A DNA stretch of 64,000 nt from Mycobacterium sp. Root135 (GCF_001426545.1 NZ_LMEZ01000008.1:228889-292888), one strand, 5' to 3'. Counted from the first letter of the stretch, positions 1-8,445 are shown. Notes: a model not told the origin generated them from the sequence alone. Program-made: numbers and translations.

Positions 1-265
1 CCGGATCGGCGCCGAAGAGTCGCGTGAGCGGACCTCGGAAGATGCTGATCTTGTCGGGAAGTACGCCGCTGTAGGCGGTGGTGCGTCGCGTCAGTGGGAC
101 GCCTTGGTACAGCCCGAGTAGACGTTGTCCGCCGGGAGGTTCGTCTTCGACGACGATCTCGACGTTGCCCATCGCGGCGAGGAGTTCGGCGGGCAGTGAG
201 TTCACCGCCTCGTCGATCGCGACGTCGAACGGGTCTTCGCGCTCCGGCGCCGAGGTGTCGTCCAC
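1..265 (-). CDS. Zincin-like metallopeptidase family protein, C-terminus cut off by window edge
   Basis: Only the first 88 or so codons are inside the window. The reverse-strand frame reads an acidic start followed by FDVAIDEAVNSLPAELL, then NVEIVVEDEPPGG, LLGLYQGVPLT and YSGVLPDKISIFRGPL. This is the N-terminal half of the small actinobacterial metallopeptidase family (DUF1025, zincin-like). The HExxH-type zinc motif of that family lies further on, beyond base 1, so it cannot be confirmed. The start is taken as GTG at 265, just before the acidic stretch; no ATG precedes the conserved part. It is transcribed away from the DUF1295 gene, with about 110 bases between them. Its cellular role is unknown; the family is normally cytoplasmic. 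Confidence 0.75.
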   Translation of the reverse strand, partial: MDDTSAPEREDPFDVAIDEAVNSLPAELLAAMGNVEIVVEDEPPGGQRLLGLYQGVPLTRRTTAYSGVLPDKISIFRGPLTRLFGADP

Positions 266-375
266 GTCTTCGAGAGTGCCAGAAGATCGACGACACACGT
301 TCTGACCTGGCGTCGGCCGTCGCGCGACAACTAGAACGTGTTACATTTTTGGCTCTCCCGGAACCCGAGGGGCCA

Positions 376-1281
376 ATGAGTAAGACCCGATCACTGGCGA
401 TCGTCACCGTCGCCTACGTCGTCGCCATCGGTGTCGGTGCGGCCTGGTTGGCGTGGGGACCCCACACCGGCAAGCTCTGGTTGGACGCCTTCGTGGCCGA
501 CCTGCTCGCCACCGTCGTGATCTTCGGCTTCAGTCGGGCCTACCGGAACTCCAGCTTCTACGACGCCTACTGGAGCGTCATCCCGCCGCTGCTGCTCTTC
601 TACTGGTGGAGTCAGGCAGGGCCGGGCGTTGACCAACTGCGCTGCTGGCTCATCTCGATCGTGGTGCTGCTCTGGGCGATTCGATTGACGGCCAACTGGG
701 TCTACGCCTTCCCCGGCCTGCACCACCAGGACTGGCGTTACCCGATGTTCAAACAGCGCGCGGGCCGTCTCGAACCGGTTGCCGACCTCGTCGCCATCCA
801 CCTGATCCCGACGTGTCAGGTGTTCCTCGCCATGGTGCCGGCGTACGTCGCCGTGACCCGGCCCGGCCCGGGTCTCGCATGGCTCGGGTGGCTCGCGTTC
901 GTCATCGGGCTTGCCGCGGTCGCGCTGGAACTGGTGGCCGACGTCCAGATGCACCGATTCGTGCGGCACCGCCAACCGGGGGACGTGATGGACCGCGGAC
1001 TGTGGAGTTGGTCGCGGCATCCAAACTACTTCGGGGAGTTCAGCTTCTGGTTCGCCGTCGCCCTGTTCGGCGTCGCGGCGGCACCCGCCGACGCGTGGTG
1101 GCTGGTCCTCGGCGCGATCGCGATCCTGGCGATGTTCCTCGGCGCCAGCATCCCCATGATGGAGACGCGAAGCCTCGAGCGGCGCCCCGCGTATCAGGCC
1201 GTGGTGGAACGGGTCTCGCGGTTCGTGCCATGGCCGCCGAAGGCGGCGAATTCGCCGGGGCCGCCAAAGGCGCCGCGGTGA
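376..1281 (+). CDS. DUF1295 / steroid 5-alpha-reductase-like membrane protein
   Basis: 301-residue polytopic membrane protein. The ATG at 376 is chosen because it follows a GAGG ribosome-binding stretch and opens directly into the first hydrophobic segment; the frame stays open upstream, but those residues are Arg-rich non-coding-like sequence. The C-terminal half holds the family signature SRHPNYFGE (near residue 215), the NADPH- and substrate-side motif of isoprenylcysteine methyltransferase/5-alpha-reductase folds. About seven hydrophobic segments are visible. DUF1295 proteins are predicted reductases of lipid or steroid double bonds; the substrate cannot be told from sequence. It overlaps the following FAD oxidoreductase by 4 nt (GTGA), so the two are translationally coupled and probably act on a common redox pathway. 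Confidence 0.85.
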   Translation: MSKTRSLAIVTVAYVVAIGVGAAWLAWGPHTGKLWLDAFVADLLATVVIFGFSRAYRNSSFYDAYWSVIPPLLLFYWWSQAGPGVDQLRCWLISIVVLLWAIRLTANWVYAFPGLHHQDWRYPMFKQRAGRLEPVADLVAIHLIPTCQVFLAMVPAYVAVTRPGPGLAWLGWLAFVIGLAAVALELVADVQMHRFVRHRQPGDVMDRGLWSWSRHPNYFGEFSFWFAVALFGVAAAPADAWWLVLGAIAILAMFLGASIPMMETRSLERRPAYQAVVERVSRFVPWPPKAANSPGPPKAPR

Positions 1282-2387
1282 CCAGGAAGCGCGTCGTCGT
1301 CGCCGGGCTCGGCGACAGCGGCATCCTCACCGCGATCCGACTGGCACCCCATGCCGACGTCGTCGGCATCTCGGTCAAACCAGCACTGGTCAGCGGTCAG
1401 GAACTTGGCCTGCGGCTGAGTCGGCCCGACGACTGGGCACGCGACTACGTGATCGGGTTCGACAGGTTCCGCGGGCTGGACCGGGTGCGCACCGTGCACG
1501 GCACGCTCACCGGCGTCGACCCCGTCGCCCGTCACGTCTTCCTGCAGCGCGACGACGGGACGTCGGCCATCGAAGGCTATGACGCGCTGGTCATTTCGAC
1601 CGGTGTCACGAACGGCTTCTGGCGGCGGCCGACGCTTCAGACCGCAGCCGACGTCGGCGACGAGCTGCGCGCCGCACACGACCGGATTGCCCGAGCCGAG
1701 TCCGTCGCCGTGATCGGCGGAGGTGCGGCGGCGGTCAGCAGCGCCGCCAACGTCGCACGCACCTGGCCCGGAAAACGCGTCGACCTCTACCACCCCGGCG
1801 AACGCCCGCTACCCGCACACCATCCCAAGGTCTGGAGCCACGTCCAGCGGCGGCTTCGCGACGTGGGGGTGGACGTACACGGAGGCCACCGAGCCGTCGT
1901 GCCGGACGGTTTCGCGTGCGACGAGATCACCAGCGGGGCGGTGCAGTGGAGTACCGGGCAGCCGCCGGCCGCCGCGGAGGCGGTGCTCTGGGCGATCGGC
2001 AGGGTCACCCCCAACACCGGCTGGTTGCCGTCGGACATGACCGACGACGACGGATTCGTCCGCGTCACGCCCGATCTCCGCGTCCCGGGACGAGCCGGTG
2101 TCTTCGCCGTCGGCGACGTCGCAGCCACCGACCCGCTGCGCAGTTCGGCCCGCAACCGGGCCGACGGACTGCTGGCACACAACATCCGAGCGGACTTCGC
2201 CGGACGACCGCTGCGCAACTACCGGGCACCAAAGCGGCGTTGGGGTTCCGTGCTGGGACCCCAGCCCGACGGGCTCGAGGTCTTCGCCCCGGGTGGTCGC
2301 CCCTTCCGGTTCCCGGCGTGGTCGGTCGACCGGGTGCTGCAACCGCTGATCGTCCGAAGGGGCATCTACGGCGGCATCCGAAACTGA
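1278..2387 (+). CDS. FAD-dependent pyridine nucleotide-disulfide-type oxidoreductase
   Basis: 369 residues from a GTG that overlaps the upstream stop. An N-terminal dinucleotide-binding fold (VVVAGLGDSGILTAI), a second one mid-protein (VAVIGGGAAAVSSAANVA, about residues 137-155) and the C-terminal FAD motif GVFAVGDVAATDPL place it in the two-dinucleotide-binding-domain flavoprotein group, resembling AIF/FSP1 or type II NADH dehydrogenase relatives. No CxxxxC redox-active disulfide is visible, so it is not a thioredoxin- or dihydrolipoamide-type reductase. It is coupled to the DUF1295 membrane reductase gene and could supply electrons to it; that link is inference from the 4-nt overlap. Confidence 0.85.
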   Translation: MTRKRVVVAGLGDSGILTAIRLAPHADVVGISVKPALVSGQELGLRLSRPDDWARDYVIGFDRFRGLDRVRTVHGTLTGVDPVARHVFLQRDDGTSAIEGYDALVISTGVTNGFWRRPTLQTAADVGDELRAAHDRIARAESVAVIGGGAAAVSSAANVARTWPGKRVDLYHPGERPLPAHHPKVWSHVQRRLRDVGVDVHGGHRAVVPDGFACDEITSGAVQWSTGQPPAAAEAVLWAIGRVTPNTGWLPSDMTDDDGFVRVTPDLRVPGRAGVFAVGDVAATDPLRSSARNRADGLLAHNIRADFAGRPLRNYRAPKRRWGSVLGPQPDGLEVFAPGGRPFRFPAWSVDRVLQPLIVRRGIYGGIRN

Positions 2388-2394
2388 TCCCAGG

Positions 2395-3063
2395 TCAGCC
2401 GAGCCGGATGCAGGTCTGGATGCCGTCGCCCACCGGGAGCTTGACCGAAAGATATCCGTTGTCGGGGTCTCCGAGGTGAGCCAGCAGCGGGCCGTGAACG
2501 TCACTGCCCCAATCCATGTCGACGTCGTCGACCAGGATCAACGAACCCGGACGCAGTGACGGTTCCAGCAGGCGCAGCACCGGCAACGCCAAATCCGGCC
2601 AGCCGTCCAACAACACCAGGTCGACCACCTCCGGCACGTCGGCGAGCGTCTCGAGGGCGTCGCCGACGCGCAGGTCGATCAGGTCGGACACCCCTGCCTC
2701 GACGAAGTTGTGTTGAGCCGCAACGGCTTTGTCGTGTTGCAGCTCGGTGCCGATGACCGTTCCGCCGCCGTTGTCGCGCACGGCGCTGGCCAGGTGGATG
2801 GTGGAAACGCCGAACGAGGTGCCGTACTCGACGACGGTGCGGGCGCCGGTAGCCCGTGCCAGCAGGTACAGCAGCGCCCCACCCTCCGATGACACGGACA
2901 TGTACACGTCCTTGAACAGCTCCGCTCGCTGCCCGGCGCTGAGGTGGGCGGGGAACCCGTCGACGCCGGTCTCGGCGAACGCCTGTGGGTCGTGCTCTTC
3001 TTCTGCTGACAACAAGCGTTGCAGCACAACGGAAACGGGTTCGGAATGCAGGGTTGACGTCAT
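2395..3063 (-). CDS. SAM-dependent O-methyltransferase (class I, caffeoyl-CoA OMT-like)
   Basis: 222 residues, the usual length for the small cation-dependent O-methyltransferases. Motif I is VVEYGTSFGVSTIHLA (about residues 77-92), followed by GTVIGTELQHDKA and the acidic post-motif VVDLVLLDGW, then LILVDDVDMDWG. These are the SAM-binding and metal-binding positions of the family. It resembles Rv0187 in length and motifs and lies a few genes before ilvD as in M. tuberculosis, but the intervening genes differ. It is divergent from a LysR regulator, the usual arrangement for a regulator and its target. The methyl acceptor is unknown. Confidence 0.85.
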   Translation of the reverse strand: MTSTLHSEPVSVVLQRLLSAEEEHDPQAFAETGVDGFPAHLSAGQRAELFKDVYMSVSSEGGALLYLLARATGARTVVEYGTSFGVSTIHLASAVRDNGGGTVIGTELQHDKAVAAQHNFVEAGVSDLIDLRVGDALETLADVPEVVDLVLLDGWPDLALPVLRLLEPSLRPGSLILVDDVDMDWGSDVHGPLLAHLGDPDNGYLSVKLPVGDGIQTCIRLG

Positions 3064-3135
3064 GGTGGTGGAACCTTTCTCGTGGTGACGGACACCAACG
3101 TACGATCGAGGTGAGTTGCAGTCCAGTGCATGTTT

Positions 3136-3152
3136 GATAAGGGATGGTTATC
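3136..3152. promoter_or_regulatory. Candidate LysR operator (GATAA-N7-TTATC)
   Basis: Perfect 5-bp inverted repeat GATAA/TTATC with a 7-nt spacer, extending to 8-bp arms with one mismatch (3133-3155). It contains a T-N11-A pattern, the hallmark of LysR-type regulator sites, and sits in the O-methyltransferase/LysR divergent gap, abutting the preferred LysR start codon. Autoregulation and control of the methyltransferase are inferred. Confidence 0.45.
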
Positions 3153-3156
3153 CAAA

Positions 3157-4056
3157 ATGGAATCGGCTCTCGACCTGAATCTGTTCGTCGCGCTCGACGC
3201 GCTCCTCGACGAGGGCAGCGTCAGCGGAGCCGCGCAGCGGTTGCACACGTCCGCTCCCGCGATGAGCCGGACTCTCGCCAGGCTGCGTCGCATGCTCGAC
3301 GACCCGATCCTGGTGCGTGCAGGCCGCGTCATGGTGCCGACCCCGCGGGCGTTGGCGATGAAGAGTCGGGTGCACGAACTCGTCGAGCGGGGCCGTGGCC
3401 TGCTGGGGCCCGAGGAGCAGCCGGACCCGGCCACCCTGCGTCGTACCTTCTCGGTGCAGATGGGCGACCTGCTGTCGCACACGATCGGCGCCCGTCTGGT
3501 GTCGCGAATTCGCGGTGAGGCCCCCGGCGTCACGCTGCGCTTCGTCGGCGACAGCCACGAGGACACCGCCGCGCTACGGGACGGCAGCGTCGACGTCGAA
3601 GTCGGACAGATACCGCGGATCCACCCGGAGACCCATATCGAGCCACTGTTCTCCGACCGGATGATCGGCGTCGTGCGGGCAGGCCACGAGCTCGCCGGCA
3701 AGCGGGTCACGCTGAAGCGCTTCGCCGCCGCCGACCACGTAGTCTCGTCGCGACGCGGGCGCCTCACCGGGCCGATCGACGGCCTGCTCGCCGAGCACGG
3801 GCTCCGTCGGCGCGTCGCCGTCTGCACCCCGACCGCGCTCTCGTCGCTGCATCTCGTTCACAGCAGCGACCTCGTCGGCATCACCCCGCTGGTGATCACC
3901 CGTACGACGGTGGCCGCGCTCGCGCTCGGCACCTTCGAGATCCCCCTGGACTTGCCGACGCTCGATCTGAGCCTGGCGTGGCACCCGCGATACGACGCCG
4001 ACGGTGCGCACCAATGGTTGCGGCAGTGCATTCGAGACGCCTTTTCGGGCCTTTGA
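3157..4056 (+). CDS. LysR-family transcriptional regulator
   Basis: 299 residues from the ATG at 3157, which places the canonical LysR N-terminus (DLNLFVALDALLDEGSVSGAAQRLHTSAPAMSR) about five residues from the start; an in-frame ATG at 3130 would add nine residues and lie across the palindrome. The winged helix-turn-helix covers residues 5-65 and the substrate-binding domain covers about 90-295, with VGQIPRIHPETHIEPLFSDRMIGVVRAGH as the effector-fold core. It is divergent from the O-methyltransferase gene and therefore the likely regulator of it. The inducer is unknown. No good Shine-Dalgarno sequence precedes 3157, so a leaderless or very short-leader mRNA is possible. Confidence 0.88.
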   Translation: MESALDLNLFVALDALLDEGSVSGAAQRLHTSAPAMSRTLARLRRMLDDPILVRAGRVMVPTPRALAMKSRVHELVERGRGLLGPEEQPDPATLRRTFSVQMGDLLSHTIGARLVSRIRGEAPGVTLRFVGDSHEDTAALRDGSVDVEVGQIPRIHPETHIEPLFSDRMIGVVRAGHELAGKRVTLKRFAAADHVVSSRRGRLTGPIDGLLAEHGLRRRVAVCTPTALSSLHLVHSSDLVGITPLVITRTTVAALALGTFEIPLDLPTLDLSLAWHPRYDADGAHQWLRQCIRDAFSGL

Positions 4057-4328
4057 CGAAAACCTCGGATAACGATTTGATCACGCGATTCCGGGCGACA
4101 AATCACGATCACTTAAGAGTTCGACCCCAACTCTGAAGATCAAGCCCGGGCGCTCGCCGAATTCTCCGGGAATTGTTGCCCATTTCACGCCGTGCCCACG
4201 TAACGCCTGGCAGGGCCCGTGCGAGGGGCTCGTCATCGGCGCCTGGGGACTTTAGGCGCGCTGCGTACCGTGGAATTCGGGTCGAGTACACGGCTCGTTC
4301 ACACGAGACTCCCGAGGGGAAATCGATC

Positions 4329-4736
4329 ATGAAATTCAGTGGTAAGTCGTTGACGTCCATGCGTCGCGGAACCGTCGGCCTGGTGGCCGGCGGATTGTTC
4401 GCCGGAGTCGCCGCGGCGACCATCGCGGCGCCGGCTGCGTCAGCAGCACCGGACTGCAGCGGGCAGGGCGTCGCCAACACCGTCAGCTCGGTCACGGGCT
4501 CGGCCCGCGACTACCTGCGCGCCCACCCGGGCGCCGACCAGGTGCTCTCCGCGGCGCGCAACCAACCACGCGAGGAAGCCGCCGCCAACATTCGGAACTA
4601 CTTCACGGCCAACTCGCAGGAGTACTACGAACTGCGCGGCATCATCGCCCCGATCGGCGACACGCAGCGGACGTGCAACGTCTCCGTGCTGCCGCCGGAC
4701 CTGGAATCGGCCTACGCCGAGTTCATGGCCGGCTGA
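4329..4736 (+). CDS. Secreted hemophore-type heme-binding protein (Rv0203-like)
   Basis: 135 residues. ATG at 4329 follows a strong GAGGGGA site at 7 nt. A Sec signal peptide (MRRGTVGLVAGGLFAGVAAATIAAPAASA) is followed by a small helical domain with one Cys near each end (CSGQG and TCNVS), the arrangement of the mycobacterial hemophore family (MHB domain). Tyr62 and His66 (YLRAHP) have the YxxxH spacing of the heme-coordinating Tyr59/His63 recalled for Rv0203. It stands alone here, unlike the two paralogs beside mmpL11. Its expected role is extracellular heme capture and hand-off to membrane transporters. Upstream bases 4057-4328 hold no gene, only an A+T-richer promoter region. Confidence 0.8.
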   Translation: MKFSGKSLTSMRRGTVGLVAGGLFAGVAAATIAAPAASAAPDCSGQGVANTVSSVTGSARDYLRAHPGADQVLSAARNQPREEAAANIRNYFTANSQEYYELRGIIAPIGDTQRTCNVSVLPPDLESAYAEFMAG

Positions 4737-4753
4737 CGCACCTCGTCGACGAA

Positions 4754-4794
4754 CCGCGGCCACGGGGCATCCACCGGGTGCTCCGTGGTCGCGG
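4754..4794. terminator. Bidirectional hairpin terminator between convergent genes
   Basis: Inverted repeat with 19-nt arms (4754-4772 and 4776-4794), a 3-nt loop, two mismatches and one G:U-type pair, just after the hemophore stop. It lacks a U-tract, as is usual in mycobacteria, and it faces a convergent operon. Confidence 0.6.
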
Positions 4795-4809
4795 CGAGCC
4801 CGCCGACCG

Positions 4810-4866
4810 CGTGTGGCCACTTATGCCACGCATCGGCGCCATTTACGACAGACAACTGGCCACTCG
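4810..4866. repeat. Long-loop inverted repeat carrying TGGCCAC
   Basis: The arms at 4810-4824 and 4852-4866 match at 12 of 15 positions (right arm ACAACTGGCCACTCG) around a 27-nt loop. A close relative lies at 59326-59382, where the right arm reads ACAGGTGGCCACTCG. Both sit downstream of genes. It may be a terminator or a dispersed intergenic repeat. Confidence 0.45.
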
Positions 4867-4879
4867 GCGAAGCGATTCG

Positions 4880-5311
4880 CTAGCCGTAGAGCTCTTCGAA
4901 CTTCTTGACCGACTTCTCGATGTCGCCCTTCACGGCGCGGGCGGCCGCCATGCCGATCGGGCCGAACAGAGGCGCTCCGCCGAGGTCGATCTTCAGCTTG
5001 AACTCGCACCCCTTGGACAGAGGCTTGACCGTCATGCGTAGCGCGTACTTGGTGCCGCCAAGGCCCTCGCCGGTTATGTCCATCAGCTGAGGCGGTTCGT
5101 ACTCCTTGATGGTCCAGGTCACGCGGTTGCGCATGCCCTTGGCGCCCGCAACGCCGACGAGGATGGTGCCCACGGCGAGCTCGTCGGGCAGGTCGCAGCG
5201 CCAGCCCTGATGCATCGTCAACCAGTCCCCGAGCGAGGACAGGTCGGAGACGTGCGACCACGCCTCCTCCGGGCTGATGGACAGTTTGCGGGACAGCTCG
5301 ACTTTGGCCAC
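4880..5311 (-). CDS. SRPBCC (START-like) family protein
   Basis: 143 residues, the normal single-domain size. MAKVELSRKLSISPEEAWSHVSDLSSLGDWL is the typical opening of the polyketide cyclase/dehydrase-like SRPBCC fold, a helix-grip barrel with a deep hydrophobic pocket. The C-terminal helix AAARAVKGDIEKSVKKFEELYG closes the pocket. No catalytic residues can be assigned, so it may bind or carry a lipid-like ligand. It is the last gene of a minus-strand operon after the serine hydrolase (9-nt gap). Mycobacterial SRPBCC proteins of this size are common and mostly uncharacterised. Confidence 0.8.
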   Translation of the reverse strand: MAKVELSRKLSISPEEAWSHVSDLSSLGDWLTMHQGWRCDLPDELAVGTILVGVAGAKGMRNRVTWTIKEYEPPQLMDITGEGLGGTKYALRMTVKPLSKGCEFKLKIDLGGAPLFGPIGMAAARAVKGDIEKSVKKFEELYG

Positions 5312-5320
5312 CCGCGAATG

Positions 5321-6565
5321 CTAGCCCGCAACCACCCGAGGGAATCCGGCGGCGATGGCGTCGAGCATGGCGGGGTAGCGCTTGGCCTCGCGGTGGCCAC
5401 CGGGCTTGCCGCTGCTGACCACGCCGACGGCGAGGTCACGTTCGGGATCGGCCCAGACGGCGATGTCCACCAGACCGGTATGGCCGAACGCCGCGGGGGC
5501 GTTGAGTCCGAACGGGCCAAACCGCTTGGATCCCAGCATGTATCCGGTGCCCCAGCGCAGCGGCATCAGACCCATGGCGATGTCGGGCCGCAGGCGTCGG
5601 GCCGGCGACGTCGCCGCACGGAGCGTCTCGGGTGCCATCACCCGCACGCCGTCGAGTTCCCCACCGCGGCGGAGCATCTCGGCGAAGCGGGACAATTCGT
5701 GGGCGGTCGAGACGGTGCTGGACGACGGCACCACGCTGGTGAGGAACTTCGGTGTGTTGGTGAACGGAATGATCTGGTGCGTGGTGCCGCCGATGGCGAG
5801 CTTGAAGGCCGCCGCGATCGGTGCGGGCAGCGGCGACCCCGTGGCATGGCTGGGCGCGACCAGCGGAACGTCGTGCGGTGCAACGCCGTAATTGGTCCAG
5901 CGGAAGCCGAGCGGGTTCAGGATTTCGTCGCCGAGCACGTCGCGGATGTCCTTACCGGTGGCGGCCGAAACGATCTCCCTGGTCAGCGGTCCCCACGTCA
6001 GCGCGTGGTAGACGTGCACCATTCCCGGCGGGTAGATGGTTCGCAGGTTGCCGAGCATTTCACGGGCGTAGTCGCTGTCGTTCATCCGCTTCAGGTCGGG
6101 CTTGGGTCCGGTCGCGAAGGGGACGCCCGCACTGTGGGTCAGCACGTGCCGGATGGTGGTGCGGTCCTTGCGGTGGCTGGTGTAGGTCGGAAGGTACTCG
6201 CAGACCCGGTCGTCGAGTGAGAAGACGCCGCGCTCGGCCAACAGGTGGAACACGGTGGTGGTCATGGCCTTTGCCGCCGAATACACGCAGAACGGCGTCT
6301 CGGTGGTCACCGGAACCTTCTCGGCGTCCACCGGATCTTGCGGTCCGTTGCCCCAGCCGTGGCCGATCGCCCTGTCGAGGACGACGCGACCACGGTGTCG
6401 GACGCAGACCTGGATCGCGGGATGCATACCGGCCGCGTACCAGTGGCGGGTGGCCTGCCAGATGAGGTCGACCGAACCGGGGTCGACGTCGGAGTGGTCT
6501 TCGGCGGCGACACAGGTGACGGCGTCGAGGTCGGCGGGAACGCGAATCCGTCCGTCGGCGGTCAT
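5321..6565 (-). CDS. Serine hydrolase of the beta-lactamase / EstB-type esterase family
   Basis: 414 residues. The nucleophile motif SxxK is present as Ser96-Ala-Ala-Lys99 (FCVYSAAKAMTTTV), and Tyr186 in MVHVYHAL is the likely second catalytic motif, though the usual Asn after it is replaced. The fold is that of class C beta-lactamase-related esterases and mycobacterial Lpq/Lip-type hydrolases. No signal peptide is seen, so a cytoplasmic esterase is more likely than a cell-wall enzyme. It overlaps the nitrobindin gene by 4 nt (ATGA) and is followed by the SRPBCC gene, which makes a three-gene operon. Confidence 0.85.
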   Translation of the reverse strand: MTADGRIRVPADLDAVTCVAAEDHSDVDPGSVDLIWQATRHWYAAGMHPAIQVCVRHRGRVVLDRAIGHGWGNGPQDPVDAEKVPVTTETPFCVYSAAKAMTTTVFHLLAERGVFSLDDRVCEYLPTYTSHRKDRTTIRHVLTHSAGVPFATGPKPDLKRMNDSDYAREMLGNLRTIYPPGMVHVYHALTWGPLTREIVSAATGKDIRDVLGDEILNPLGFRWTNYGVAPHDVPLVAPSHATGSPLPAPIAAAFKLAIGGTTHQIIPFTNTPKFLTSVVPSSSTVSTAHELSRFAEMLRRGGELDGVRVMAPETLRAATSPARRLRPDIAMGLMPLRWGTGYMLGSKRFGPFGLNAPAAFGHTGLVDIAVWADPERDLAVGVVSSGKPGGHREAKRYPAMLDAIAAGFPRVVAG

Positions 6566-7062
6566 GTCGTCTTCCTGTGCAACGTCGCGGCGAGATGGTG
6601 CTGGAGCGGCTGGCCCACCGCGCCGAGGCGAAGGGTGTACGTCAGCTCGTCACCGACGAGGCGAAACGAACGTTCCAGCGCAGTAACGTCTTTCGCGGAG
6701 GCAGTGAGCCCGATCGACGTCGCCGTCAACTCCAGCTCCAGCACGTCACCGTTGACGGTCAGCGTGCCCTCCTGAATCTCGGTGACGCCCGTCGGGTGCG
6801 CAAGCACCAACTCGACGCGGCCAGCCGACGGGATCCGCAGGTACCCGGTCTCGGCATGCAGGGGTCGTCCGTCGTCGGCGGCTTTCGTCCGCTGCCCATA
6901 GCTCAGGAACGGTTTGCCGACATGGCCAAACGTGACCTCCTCGAGGTAGGAGAACGACGGAATGGTCGGGTATTCACCCGCGCCGGCACCCGCCCACGTT
7001 CCCAGCAGGGGAGCGAGGGCGGTGAGTGCGGGATGCAGGTCTGGCGGGCCGCCGAGCGTCAT
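6562..7062 (-). CDS. Nitrobindin family heme-binding beta-barrel protein
   Basis: 166 residues, full length for the family. The signature GTWAGAGAGEYPTI is at residues 21-34, followed by EEVTFGHVGKPFLSYGQRT, LHAETGYLR and the C-terminal QPLQHHLAATLHR, which carries the probable proximal heme His. Nitrobindins are 10-stranded barrels related to fatty-acid-binding proteins. Those of M. tuberculosis (Rv2717c) and human THAP4 bind ferric heme and convert peroxynitrite to nitrate, so a role in nitrosative stress is expected. It is the first gene of the operon with the serine hydrolase and SRPBCC genes and is divergent from the HNH gene across 81 bases. Confidence 0.85.
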   Translation of the reverse strand: MTLGGPPDLHPALTALAPLLGTWAGAGAGEYPTIPSFSYLEEVTFGHVGKPFLSYGQRTKAADDGRPLHAETGYLRIPSAGRVELVLAHPTGVTEIQEGTLTVNGDVLELELTATSIGLTASAKDVTALERSFRLVGDELTYTLRLGAVGQPLQHHLAATLHRKTT

Positions 7063-7143
7063 GTCAAAACCCTACTCACACCATCGACGAGCCCGCGGAC
7101 CGCACGGCCAGGACTTGTCGGACCCCGCTTCTACAATGGTGTC

Positions 7144-8445
7144 ATGTCCACGCCGACAACGCGTTTGAGCTCGAAGGAGCGCTTGGACGTGTTGTTCTCC
7201 GAGATGGAGGAGTTGGCGGGGCAGCGCAATGCGATCGACAGCCGGTTGGTGGAGATCGCCGCGGAGATCGAGGGTGACGGGATCTGGGGTGCCACCGGCT
7301 GCCGGTCGGTCCCGGCGTTGGTGGCGTGGAAGCTGGGTGTGTCCCCGCACAATGCGGAGACGATCGTGACCGCCGCCCGCCGTCTGGAGGAGTTCCCTCG
7401 GTGTGCGGCGATGATGCGCGACGGTCAGCTGTCGTTGGATCAGGTCGCTGTCATTGCCGAGCGGGCTGGCAAGGGTTCCGACGAGCACTACGCCCAGTTG
7501 GCGTCGGTGGCCACGGTGACCCAGCTGGCGATCAAGCTGGAGCCCCGTCCCAAACCGGACCGCAAGCCTGAGCCGGAGCGGTCGGTCCGCAAGACTGTAG
7601 GGGAAACCCACACGACGTACCGGATCACGCTGCCGAAGCTCGAGGCCGCGAAATTCGACGCCGCCATGGATTCTCATCGTGACGCGTTGGTGGCGGCGTG
7701 GAAGCGTGACCACGCCGGCGACACTGATATCGCCAGCGATATCGAAGCTGGCGAGGTGTACGGCGGTGCCCGGCACGGGGAGAATCCCGAGGGTCCGTCG
7801 GTGCAGGTACCGCCGTTCCCGAACGCCGCGGATGCGTTGATGAGTGTGGTGGAGGCCGGGTGGGACGCCGACGTGGCGCGGCGCCCGCACGGGCAGCACA
7901 CCACCGTGGTCGTGCATCTGGATGTCGAGAGCCGCAACGCCGCTGTGCATTTGGGGTCGTTCCTGTCTGAGGAGGATCGCCGCTACCTGATGTGTGAGGC
8001 GGACTGTGAGGTGTGGTTGGAACGCCACGGTCAGGTGATCGGGTCCGGGCGGGCGACCCGCCAGATCAGCCGCCGCCTGCGCCGAGCCCTCGAACATCGG
8101 GACCGCTGCTGTGTGGTCCCCGGCTGCGGGGCGACCCGCGGACTACACGCCCACCACGTCAAGCATTGGGAGGACGGTGGCACCACCGAACTGGACAACC
8201 TGGTGTTGCTGTGTCCGTTTCATCACCGGTTGCATCACAGCGGGGGCATCACCGTCACCGGGCCGGCCGGGAACCTGGTGGTCACCGACGCCGACGGCAA
8301 GACCCTCAACCCGGGATCGCTGGCCCGGCCACCGACTCAACCCCGGCCATCGGTGAAGCCATGTCGCGGCCCGTTGGGGGAACGGGCTGAATGGTGGTGG
8401 TACACACCCTTCGAACCGCAACCACCGCCCGAGATCCCGAACTAG
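7144..8445 (+). CDS. DUF222 / HNH endonuclease (13E12 repeat family type)
   Basis: 433 residues. An N-terminal helical DUF222 domain (to about residue 300) is followed by a C-terminal HNH nuclease motif, CCVVPGCGATRGLHAHHVKHWEDGG with LDNLVLLCPFHHRLHH, giving the paired Cys and His residues that bind the structural and catalytic metals. This architecture is the mycobacterial 13E12/REP family, present in many copies per genome and sometimes linked to repeat mobility. The ATG at 7144 fits the conserved N-terminus (LSSKERLDVLFSEMEELAG). No flanking direct repeats were found, so mobility of this copy is not shown. Its stop overlaps that of the convergent SDR gene in the palindrome CTAG. Confidence 0.88.
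   Translation: MSTPTTRLSSKERLDVLFSEMEELAGQRNAIDSRLVEIAAEIEGDGIWGATGCRSVPALVAWKLGVSPHNAETIVTAARRLEEFPRCAAMMRDGQLSLDQVAVIAERAGKGSDEHYAQLASVATVTQLAIKLEPRPKPDRKPEPERSVRKTVGETHTTYRITLPKLEAAKFDAAMDSHRDALVAAWKRDHAGDTDIASDIEAGEVYGGARHGENPEGPSVQVPPFPNAADALMSVVEAGWDADVARRPHGQHTTVVVHLDVESRNAAVHLGSFLSEEDRRYLMCEADCEVWLERHGQVIGSGRATRQISRRLRRALEHRDRCCVVPGCGATRGLHAHHVKHWEDGGTTELDNLVLLCPFHHRLHHSGGITVTGPAGNLVVTDADGKTLNPGSLARPPTQPRPSVKPCRGPLGERAEWWWYTPFEPQPPPEIPN

Noticed and set aside
7144..8445. DUF222-HNH gene as a mobile element with terminal repeats
   Set aside because: No inverted or direct repeats were found at its borders; it is reported as a plain gene.
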